Shown piece after piece: positions 54,944 to 64,000 of a stretch of 64,000 bases of DNA (position 1 is the first letter of the stretch; every line of letters starts with the position of its first letter). Below the pieces are notes generated by a model. The model did no database searches. It was not told the DNA's origin and was given only the letters and a program-made list of their open reading frames with translations. This stretch comes from Saturnia japonica (taxonomy: Eukaryota > Arthropoda > Insecta > Lepidoptera > Saturniidae), in NCBI GenBank assembly GCA_033032175.1, contig CM065320.1, forward strand, positions 12,853,413-12,917,412. The letters run 5' to 3'. The translations under genes and the position numbers were made by a program.

Positions 54944-55511
54944 TATCAAGATCAATAAAAACAATTTCTCACTTCTGGTTAACGTTGAGGTATTGATAGA
55001 AGACGATTTTTTTTTCATTTACAATAATTAAAAATCGCGTTAGCAGCGACGCGGCGACGGCGGCGAAAGGGAACGTGCGCGTGTAGCGTGCACGATTCTG
55101 GACAATGATATTCTAGTTTACTTTATTTGCGCGGAATCCTATTTATTTTTCTAAAATAAAAGTAACCTATGTTACTCCTTATATCATGAGCTATCTGACA
55201 GTCTAAACCGGTCCAACCGTTTCAGAGATCAGCCGGAACAAACAGAGAGACAAAAATTTTTAAAATTGTTTTTCGGTTTAAATAGCGTATATAAATACTT
55301 TCATATGAATTTAGTAAAATGTGTTGTTTTGACATTACAAATAGAAACTTCAATTTAATTTACTTATATAGATGGATATATAATAATTCTCATCTTTAAA
55401 CGTCATTGTTATGAAATTCAAACCTTCTAGAAATTACACCTTGATACGCATAACCCACCGGCCTTATTTGAGGCCGCATAAAACTGTTCTCGGTTCATTT
55501 ATCATCACCTC

Positions 55512-55889
55512 GGGTCACTCAAACCGCGTCACACTCCGAATTAAGGGGCAACGTGACCGCGCTTCGAAGCACTAGAGATAATGACGTCATTAAGAGAACG
55601 AGGGAAATAAGTAATGGACGTTTTTGTCCCGAATATTCATAGAGTAAGATTTTTTCGAGATCCACCGGAGGGTTAACATTGATTAGGAGCGAAATTGCTG
55701 CGAGACAAAATGAGCGTGAGTGACTTCATTAAAAAAAAAATTTGGGGGCATTTGAAGTTTAAAAGTAATGGGTAAGATTAATCTTGATAGGTTTTCAAAA
55801 TTAAATTGGGGCGCTTAAATTGCTTACGCTCAGTAAACAATAAATATAAACAATAATTGTAGATATTAACAATACCTACAAAAAAGTCA
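55512..55889. other. Noncoding unique stretch
   Basis: Nothing recognised. GC content falls from left to right. Confidence 0.4.
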
Positions 55890-56020
55890 GCCATCTTTTA
55901 AGGATCACCAACAATAAGAATATTTGTCTTTAAAATAAACGTGAGTGGGAGTAGCACGATAGCCGAACGACGGTTGATAGCATTCAGTAGTCCACGTCAG
56001 CCACGCCAGCACAACCAGAA
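55890..56020 (+). mobile_element. Helitron-family fragment
   Basis: 'aaggatcaccaacaataaga' and 'gtagtccacg' correspond to 20815-20850 and 21134-21143 in the Helitron ending at 21167, with the middle deleted. The terminal CTAG is lost. Confidence 0.5.
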
Positions 56021-56465
56021 AAAAATATAAAGCGAAAAAGAGGTTATTGCCCAGAATTTTTCCCAAGTTTCTTAATCCTTGTTCATTTTAAAAATCAATT
56101 TTACAGATTTTTAAAAATTTCATTTCTACGAATAAATAACATACAGGAGATATCAGGAAAATAATATCATGTATCATGTTGTGTTATTCGATAGAAATTT
56201 ATTAATAAATTAATCGGAAATGCATTTGTTTTAATTGCTTGTACAAAAATAATTACCTACGCTATTATTTTCCGCTATTGTACGTTTATGAAATAAATGT
56301 ACGAAATTTCATAATATTACTGATGAGCAAATTCAAACTATTTGTAGGAAAATCTAATGTGAATACTAAACATAAACAACGTAAATTTCAAAAGACCTAT
56401 CTCACTTTACATCATAAGGTAATAAAAGCGACATGAGGTATGTTACAACTTAATTATATAATAAA

Positions 56466-56610
56466 CTAGCTGAGAACACGACTCTGCTCGTATAAACTAT
56501 CTACTGTAATATTGTTATTAAAAAAGAAAACCTTTTGAAACATTAAACAAAATATTTTATAACTAACTAGCGCTTTGTACGTGGTTTTGCTCGCGACGTA
56601 GTTGAGTTAT
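56466..56610 (-). mobile_element. Two Helitron-like 3' ends
   Basis: ctag at 56466 ('ctagctgagaacacgactct') and again at 56577 ('ctagcgctttgtacgtggtt'), both preceded by A. Each looks like the inverted 3' end of a small Helitron. The 5' ends are not identified. Confidence 0.4.
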
Positions 56611-56629
56611 GTCTCATGTACCAATTTCT

Positions 56630-56835
56630 ACTTTGGCGCTCACCTAGAGGTAGGGCACAAAAAAATTTCTTTGGAAATTTTTCTCTACTTGGAGACCCTC
56701 GACTGATGGAGTACCTCCACCCCACAGAAGATCGCAGTCAAACAACCTTATGTCGTGTTCCTGCAGTGAGTAGGGCTTCCAAAGCTTATAAGGGTTTAAG
56801 GTCGGCAAGCGTTCTGCTATTCATAAAATAAAATA
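56630..56835 (+). repeat. Interspersed repeat, family I
   Basis: 'gaggtagggcacaaaaaaat', 'cagaagatcgcagtcaaaca' and 'gagtagggcttccaaagc' follow the family order. Truncated before the 'taccatcagg' part. Confidence 0.6.
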
Positions 56836-58364
56836 TACAGAGCTGATTGTTAACCTTCACTATACTTTGTTCACGATAAGAAACCCTGAATGAAGTGTCC
56901 TTAGAACTTAAATTGTTAGGTAGTACAAAATAGGACATAACCTAAAAACATGCATTTCAATTATCAATTATAATTAAAAAAAAAAAAACTTATGTTGTAA
57001 AAACAATTTGCACGACAAAATCCTAGATAACTTACTTTTTCTATATAATGTTTTTTTGTGTATTTTGAAGTGAAAACTTCTTTATGACGTTGTGCATTTC
57101 AAGTCGATGAAACGAAAAAGCGAAAACGATAGTAAAAAGACACAGACATAAAAATTCATAAGATTTAACGTGGGAGAAAATGAGATAGGAAAGTTTTAGG
57201 CAATGGTAAAATAGTACAAAAGATGTTTGTTGTCACGCAATAATGAATTTTATTACCTCACGAAAAAGGTACGAAACAAAAACTTTTTAGACAACACTTA
57301 TGACATTCTGTTACTGATTGATATTGTGTTAGGTTACCATGGATATTTCAAATGTGCATTCATTGAAAATTATGATTGTGACTACTTGTATGTACATTTT
57401 CATAAACTTTAAATTAGTGTGTATTTAATTTTTTTTTATTAAAAAAAACATTGAATTGCACAAAATTTTTTTTTATTACGTACAGTTTTACTTTCATTGT
57501 TTTTCTATTCTTTTTAATTTCAAATAACAATATATATTTATGTAATTCTTACATTTTTACTGCAGCGACACGCAACGAAGAATATTGACTGGAATAATTA
57601 ATCTTGTTGTTTGGAATCAGGCATTCACTAATGCAAGTACTCTGGATTGCTATATTAATTGTTGTTATAGTTCAAAGTTTATTTTTCTTGGTTTATTTAC
57701 ACAGCTTACATAATCCTCAGATTAATTTTAAGTATAATCATATTATCGATTATATTTAACTGTACAATTTAAGTTATGCTACATCTTTAAAATAAACATT
57801 TGACATGTGTCATGCAAGCCTTCTTATAATGAATCAGTTTATAGTCGCAAAGGCACTCTAAGAAGAAGAATAATTAACAAATATGTAAAAAGGTTTTGTT
57901 GCTGATAAAATAACATATTTGTAGACAATAATGATTGATCATTTTAATACATAAACCGAAAAACATCCAATAACACGTAAGCTTATCTTCGACGTACATT
58001 ATCAATATGAGAATATTATCCATAAAGTTTGATATTTTTCTAAAGCAAAGTTTACCGGGCCCGATGTAAATACAGCCCGAGGAGCCGATAAATCATTGTT
58101 CGGAAAGGCCCAGGGACGGCATAAACCCGACTTAAAATAATGTTGTCAGGATATACGCAAGTTTAACAAAGGCGAAGTAACTTACCAAGGCAGACTTGAA
58201 ATTCCTTGTCGTCTCTATAAACACGCTTTAATTGTTTAAGATTGTATTTCGTTCTCAAATATATTTACTCTGGGTTTAATTACAATATTATAATAGCGTT
58301 CTTGAATAATACATTATTCGGAACTATTAAAAAAAAATCGTTAACAAGTTCTAGCGTTTTGAGC
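56836..58364. other. AT-rich noncoding stretch
   Basis: No supported gene. A small GC-rich piece lies at 58055-58130. Confidence 0.45.
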
Positions 58365-58640
58365 ACAATGTTACCTGATGATAAGTAGGTAACGATGTGG
58401 CCCAAGATGGTCACATGCTAAGCCTAGTGGGGAAACTGGTTCTTAAGTGTAACTGCCGGAACACATCTATAGGTGCTTGGCAACAATTTGAGGGATGTAG
58501 CTAGCTAGTCGGGCATTCGAAAATATCCTACTATCATGCTATGGTTTCCTCAACCAAAAGCTCAAGCTCATTGCAGGGATTCGAGTTTACATCCATCAAC
58601 GCGGTATTCGCAATCGCTACTACCACTGACTATCAGTAAT
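58365..58640 (+). repeat. Interspersed repeat, family II with SINE-like end
   Basis: 'cgatgtggcccaagatggtc', 'actggttcttaagtgtaact' and 'gccggaacacatctatag'. It then continues to 'gcagggattcgagtttaca' (58577-58595), a B-box-like motif, which hints that the family's end is tRNA-derived. Confidence 0.5.
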
Positions 58641-59519
58641 GGCTCATCACTGGTTCTATGTTCGTCAAGCAAATTTTTCGGGGCCAGTTCTGCAACTTGC
58701 CGCCTCACTGAAATCAGTGGTACACCTATTCTTGATTTAAGAATATTATAATTTATTACCTTAACAAAAGCAATTATACATGTAACATGCGGATTATTGT
58801 GAACGATGCGTTAGTTGTTATTAAGAACAGAGTTGCTTCAACTGTACAGGAGCATTGCCTCGTTGAGCCTGTTCTAAAGTACCGTTTAACCTAGTTCCTT
58901 CTTCCCCATTCCAATATAGAATCACATATTCTGGGCTCCGGAATCCGAGTTTTATCCTACTCCTGACATACAGAAAAAGTTCGTAAATTAATATTATTTT
59001 GGTTGGAATTTAGAATCGATACCGCTGAATTTGAAGTGGAGGGTTAGAGGTAATCCCCTTGTGAAGGAAAAAGTGCAAATGAAAGTAAAATGAGACTACC
59101 CCCGAGGTATACCCTAATACATGACAGGCATTAACAAAATCATTAAAAATACCACGTAAAAATAACTTCTATGGCAGGCGTACAATATCATTCACAATAC
59201 CTAACAATATAATAAAATACCACTGAACGTTACAGATTCAATAAATTGCAAAAACATTAAATACAAACTTAAAGATTACTACATCAATTCAATGGTATAT
59301 AAGTATATTAATTTATAATGAAGTATTGACTGAACGTTGGACTTAATATTAAGTGATTTTTTCCCTGTCAGATTTGCAATAATTGCGATTTTAAAAATTG
59401 AATTTTCAAAATCGATTTATTTCCGCAGTATGAAATTTTATGTTTTGCCTAATTTAAAAAAAATTTGGAGTCTGAACTCGACGGTTGCGATTCTAAAATT
59501 GAGCCTATATTTTTAACGT
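58641..59519. other. Noncoding stretch
   Basis: Nothing recognised. Confidence 0.4.
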
Positions 59520-59612
59520 ATCTTAGAAATGTGAAATCGTCTCCCTTCCTTTCTTATTATAATCTTGTGTGTTTTAAACGAGATGTGATGAAATATTTTA
59601 GCAGACATAAGT
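59520..59612 (+). pseudogene. LINE ORF2 C-terminal tail trace, CR1-type
   Basis: With one frameshift it reads WNRLPS...YNLVCFKRDVMKYFSRH, matching the tails at 40024 and 45190. Very short. Confidence 0.5.
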
Positions 59613-60794
59613 GACAATGACGCTTGATTCAGTGACAATCACCGATGGTAGCTGCTGTTTTTATACTGTACCATACTAAATATTAGGTGCTGTAAAGTAA
59701 TATCGCCAAGCAAAAAATTAACAATAAATTTTGGCTTTTTTATATTTGTCTGCTATTTCAAACATGCATTGAAAAAATGTAAAAATGATTTGAAATTCAG
59801 AAAAAAAAAACCATATTTAGTTATAACACAAAAGATTTACACAATAAAATATGTATGAATCCATAATCCTTGTGCAGTGACTCCAAATATAAGTTTTCCT
59901 CGAAATATTTCGTTCAAGAATATGTTTCCCAAAATATTCGCATCACTCAGCGCTTTTATGAATAGACGAGCCACTTGTCATCCCTATTGATCCGTTGTTG
60001 ACAAAACAGACGCTCAAAAACTTTCAACGATTCAACGGCGACCCTTTACGAGTACTGGAAACTTGTTATCCCGTACAATCCTCAATGAGTCATGAGAGAA
60101 CACTTAAGTGTTGGAATTACAAACATCTGGTACGTGTTTATCACGGTTTGCAGCTGCATCTCAACGTACTGTACTCGCCTTTAATATTCACTTTGCATAC
60201 TTAGCAAGATAGGTGCGCGCGCGGGCTTAAACTTCAAGAATTTTATACGGCAGGAACTCCGCATTGCGGCTGTAATTTTATCCTTAATAGTTGATGAACC
60301 TACACGTTACCTTGTAATGTTTATAAGCCATCATATAAATTGTGTAAATTTAAGTTTTATATTTTGAGACATTTTGCGATTGGCGCAGTGTTATAGCGTA
60401 TTCAAACAGCCTGTCGTGCGAACAACACGACAATTTTATCTGACTTTCCGACCGAATCGCGATCCCCATAATCTAGGAGCAACACACAGTGGCTCTCATT
60501 TTGTTTTGTCTCATTTCGGGACCAGTTACTGTGAGATTTGCAGGCCAGCATGACAGTGATGACCGTCGAAGGATTGCCAATGCAATCAATCATTACCATA
60601 GGTAAAATGTCATTACTTCACCGTGCTACAATAAAAAACAATGAAGTGGATTAGAATCCCACAACGGTCCTTAGAATTCGACAGTGAAAAATATCGAAAT
60701 GTAATTAACATGACAAACTCCTCTCTAGCAGCCACACTTGAGATTCTTCTTATTTTCTAGGCATACCTTTTTACGTAATCTAATGAGGCTGGGG
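59613..60794. other. Noncoding stretch
   Basis: No supported gene. Pieces at 59995-60204 and 60402-60599 are GC-richer and open in one frame, with no recognised family. The second may be a repeat fragment. Confidence 0.35.
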
Positions 60795-61034
60795 TCAAGC
60801 GTTATTCTTTATCCCATCATCTTCCTTATTAACCACCACATGGGATCGATATAATTCCTGGTTACTGAAATGCCTCTTCAAGCCTCTTTTGAAGGACCCA
60901 AAATCATAGTATATAGGGACAACGTTGGCTTGGGAGACCGTTCCACATTTGGACGTTACACCAAAGGAGCTTGTGAACTGTTTGGTTTTTGCTGTGATAG
61001 GCGTAAAAAAGCGCGATAATGTATTTTCTATCAA
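60795..61034 (-). pseudogene. LINE ORF2 C-terminal tail, CR1-type
   Basis: Minus frame: FTPITAKTKQFTSSF, then after a shift SQANVVPIYYDFGSFKRGLKRHFSNQ. Same tail signature as 40024-40416 (SFKRGVKRHF). Confidence 0.65.
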
Positions 61035-61409
61035 GTATTGTACAGTCCTTTCACCAAGCTAGTAAAAGAAGCAAAATAATTTTATTCATTGAAGTTATTT
61101 CTTTAATGTTTTATACATATTGCTACTACTGCTATAGTGTATTAGTGATAAGCCAGGCATAGAGTCTCGCTACGTTGCGTTTTGTTTCCGGGTCGAGTGT
61201 GTATCCAATTACTTAGTGTCTGTTAGAGGTGAGCGAGATGACGATAATCGTCTAACGATATTCTATTCGCAATGATGACCTTTGTTTTTGGTTTTCAATT
61301 TGATTACCAACTAATGCATTTCAGTTAATAAACAGTACATATCTGTAGATAATTTGATCTACCTTATCTGAGTGAGAATCAGCAGTTTTCTCATGTAATG
61401 TTCAGTATA
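61035..61409. other. Noncoding stretch
   Basis: Nothing recognised. Confidence 0.4.
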
Positions 61410-61570
61410 GATGTAGCTGAAGATGGCAATATTATAAAACTATAAAGAAAGCTGGAACTCAAGAATAACTGCTGGAAGTTACTGATATGATGTTGGCGAT
61501 AGATTTTCAGCCAGAAAGTGATAGAAAACTAACTGATCTATCATGTTGCGGTTTCACCATGTCATTTTTG
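61410..61570 (+). repeat. Interspersed repeat, family II, decayed
   Basis: 'aagctggaactcaagaataa', 'ctgctggaagtta' and 'ttttcagccagaaagtgata' align in order with 49390-49500. Heavily mutated. Confidence 0.45.
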
Positions 61571-61779
61571 AAGTGAAACTTCTAAGGAGGCAATTCGATA
61601 ATTGTACGAGAATTGAGAGTGAAATGTCAAGAACGTCACGTTTAGGCACATTTCTTTACATGAGGGAGAAGGAAAAAGACGTCTATACATTGTATATCTA
61701 ATACACAGCTTAGACTACCTGCGTTTCGGTTTTTAAGAAGTTTCTCTTCTACCACGGGTACTGCGCTCCACGCACTATT

Positions 61780-62130
61780 TTTTTCCTATTATTGGATTTG
61801 ACCTCACGTTGATCGGTATCGCGCCCGTGGGAGATTCAACCAAGCCATTATCGTTTCAAAACAATTTAACCATAAAACGTGACGTTGATCGATTATCTTA
61901 AATTTGCTAAACTACCGCCTCGATAGAAAATTAGTTGCTAATGAAAATGCATCGGACGTTCCGCTGTTAGTTAATCATACCGGCGGTGCTTAAAATTCCA
62001 TTAACAGCCAAGTTTCGAAACCGAATTTTTAATAAGAAATTTCGAGCGTCGGAGCTCCGATGTAGTTCGTTTCGGTTGTTCATTTTCCAACTGAATTCTT
62101 ATTTCATTCCAAAATTACCGCCTATTCAGC
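61780..62130. promoter_or_regulatory. Possible conserved noncoding (enhancer-like) block
   Basis: A repeat-free stretch of balanced composition, rich in short homeodomain-type strings (ttaatcat, gatcgattat, tagttgctaatgaaaatg) and CG-containing words ('cgagcgtcggagctccg'). It stands out from the AT-rich, poly-T-laden flanks. I recognise no gene. Regulatory function is a guess from composition. Confidence 0.2.
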
Positions 62131-63174
62131 TAAATGAGAATTTACAGGAATCATGTCTGCGTTGTTTTTATTGTTGTTTATAACATTATTTTTTGTTGAT
62201 TTAGAACAGCAATAAACGTAAACGTACATATTGTCGTCTGTCAAGTTAATGGTGATTCATTTTTCTTTACTCTGCTGTTTAATTTTTATAAGCTAAGGCT
62301 GAAATTAATGTGCATATCTGATATTGGGGGTTTAAGTGTGTAGCGCTTTTTATTTTTTTAAATAAATTTTTATTGAAAATCATAAATATTTTAACTTGAT
62401 TATTAAATTCAGGATTATATTATACAATGATGTCTGCTAGACTTCATGATACTTTTGCTTGCTTTTGGGTGCTTTTTGCAAAATAAAAAAAATTAGAATA
62501 TTAGTCAAGATATTGTAATTTTTGTTCTTATTATTTTTAGGTTTAAATCTTCGTTTGACTAAGAATGGGATCACATGGTATTGTACTTCACGTTTTTTTT
62601 TGCAGTATACGTTTTAACGTCTAACATAGTAGCGCATGTATTATACATAGAACTGTTTACATGTTCTTTGCTGTGTATGATTTTTTGCATTACAAAGAAC
62701 ATAATATATGAATATTTCTATATAAATGTATTCGTTACTTTGTTGTGTTTTATTATTATTATTTATTTTGCTGCAGACTCTTAGTCCGCACACTTTACAA
62801 AGTTAGATATAATATTAAATACTTTTAAAATACAACACACCTTATTGACTTATACCAAGTGAGTTCCCCACAGGTGTTTTCATTCCATTAGTCCGCATCT
62901 ACAGCTGCGGAGGGCTGTGGTTGTTTCTTTTTTTTTAATTCTGAGATGGTATCTGTAACGACCAATTATTAGTAATCCTAAATTACAAAATGAGATTGGC
63001 TAATAAGAGCCGAGACTACCTTACATATTTAATGCCATGTTAACGCGGAATTATACTGGTTATTTGGTAACAAAATGTCATATTCCTACAATATGATATG
63101 CGTGTTGACAATATAATAAAATACATGTCAAGTTAATTATGACAAAAAACGAAGTGTATATTATTTAAACGGTA
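62131..63174. other. AT-rich noncoding stretch
   Basis: The 69-codon frame at 62575-62784 is F, I and Y-rich low complexity and starts within AT-rich DNA. Not supported as a gene. Confidence 0.45.
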
Positions 63175-63560
63175 ACGTTGACCGAGATGTGAGCAACAGA
63201 ATTAAAGCAGGATGGATTAACTAGCGACAGGCCTCGGGGTTCGCATGTGTTCCACGAATGCGCACAAAAGTAGAGGAAAAAGTACATTAGCAGAATATAA
63301 GACCTGTTGTAATGTATGGATAATCGTAAAAGAAGATATCATGTGGCAGAGATGCAAAAGATAAAACGGATATGTGGTATAACTAGAATAGATAATATTA
63401 AGAATGACAATATTAAAGTAAGCTTGAGAGTAGTGTACCAGTTATAAAGAAATTGAGGAAGGAGGAGGAGGTTAGCGTGATATGCGCATGTTATGAGAGA
63501 AGATGCGACTAAGAGAGCGTAAAGTATAAATGTGGTCAGTTAAAGGATTGTGTAATGAAT
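63175..63560 (+). pseudogene. RTE-like LINE ORF2 C-terminal remnant
   Basis: One frame reads GNVDRDVSNRIKAGWIN and later IRPVVMYG. Shifted frames give HVAEMQKIKRICGITRIDNIKND and SLRVVPVIKKL. This order is the post-RT region of an RTE-like family distinct from 40790-41115 (compare the general wording DVxxRIxAGWxKWR...YGAECW...EMRMLRWMCGxTRxDKIRN). Many stops. Old. Confidence 0.7.
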
Positions 63561-64000
63561 AACAAATGTATAATAGGTGTGAATACTGATTTGACATAAT
63601 AATTATAATCCTCCTCATAAATATAATCATACTCGTTTATAATTCATAATTATTATCATCTTAGTATCTGATTCTAAATAGTATAATTAAAGAATGATTT
63701 CTACTTAGAACATTTTGAACGTGCAACTATGTTTGTTTCTATACAGTACTGTTCACTATACGTTTATGAAAATGTCTACCGTGTTAAGGCAAGAAATATA
63801 TATGTATATTGTAATGTATAATACATAAAAGATAGTTATGCTCATATACGATGTAATTGTATCCTCAACAGCGTGTTACTCAAGGGAGAGATCGAGCGAA
63901 GTTCTCTTCACCTAACGAGGTAGTTATATTGCGTTTTATGCCTGACCTGTACATTCCGTGATAATATATTTCACATTCATTAACGCTATACTAACATAAG
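63561..64000. other. AT-rich noncoding stretch
   Basis: Nothing recognised to the window end. Confidence 0.45.

Larger units (their letters stand above)
52891..55511. repeat. Duplicated block A, copy 2 (~2621 bp)
   Basis: Same order as 47514-50479: family II fragment, RTE-type 3' end (53594-53727), unknown 80-codon minus frame (54023-54265), family II repeat (54698-54943) and one Helitron (55038-55372) that has lost its CTAG end through the ~345-bp difference. The right end leads into unique sequence at 55512. Confidence 0.92.

Noticed and set aside
62575..62784. 69-codon hydrophobic frame as a small membrane protein
   Set aside because: Low-complexity F/I/Y/L content expected from AT-rich DNA, and no supporting context.

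Overview
The window looks like nuclear DNA from an insect, most likely a moth or butterfly. It is AT-rich and has almost no long open frames, and nearly everything recognisable is a transposable-element remnant of kinds I associate with Lepidoptera. These are jockey-clade and R1-clade non-LTR retrotransposons, CR1- and RTE-type LINE tails, tRNA-derived SINEs, and short Helitrons with a CTAG-T 3' end and, in the better-preserved copies, a TC 5' end. The lepidopteran assignment rests on recalled familiarity with these repeats, not on a search. I found no convincing host protein-coding gene, no intact tRNA or rRNA gene and no CRISPR. The window could be intergenic, or lie inside a large intron.

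Layout. 1-5.4 kb: AT-rich DNA with a CpG-rich patch (2520-3080), a Helitron remnant (3560-3960) and a striking 42-bp-arm hairpin (4568-4662). 5.4-11.5 kb: a candidate terminal-inverted-repeat element (5418-6329) carrying a degenerate ~110-130 bp array, and a 5'-truncated jockey insertion (6844-8577) with a 12-bp target-site duplication. A diverged inverted jockey 3' end, a CR1-type tail and an inverted copy of the array (10290-10890) follow. 12.1-21.0 kb: a direct tandem duplication of a ~4.45 kb unit, closed on the right by a Helitron 3' end at 21167. 21-36 kb: mostly AT-rich unique-looking DNA with SINEs and small Helitrons. 36-43 kb: a GC-rich exon-like patch, an internally deleted R1-clade element on the minus strand (37389-39545), CR1 and RTE LINE tails and a complete ~700-bp Helitron (41367-42066). 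45-47.5 kb: LINE, SINE and jockey 3' UTR fragments. 47.5-55.5 kb: two copies of a ~2.6-3.0 kb block flanking a minus-strand jockey element that keeps the end of ORF1, the endonuclease and half of the RT. 55.5-64 kb: AT-rich DNA with fragments of the same repeat families, a possible conserved noncoding block near 61.8-62.1 kb and an RTE-like tail near 63.2 kb.

No set of genes here works together as a pathway. The biology is retrotransposition (jockey and R1 proteins acting on their own RNA), SINE mobilisation by LINE machinery, Helitron capture and local segmental duplication. The jockey family is the youngest-looking component: its two coding copies appear almost identical over their shared ~330 bp, and one insertion still has perfect flanking duplications.
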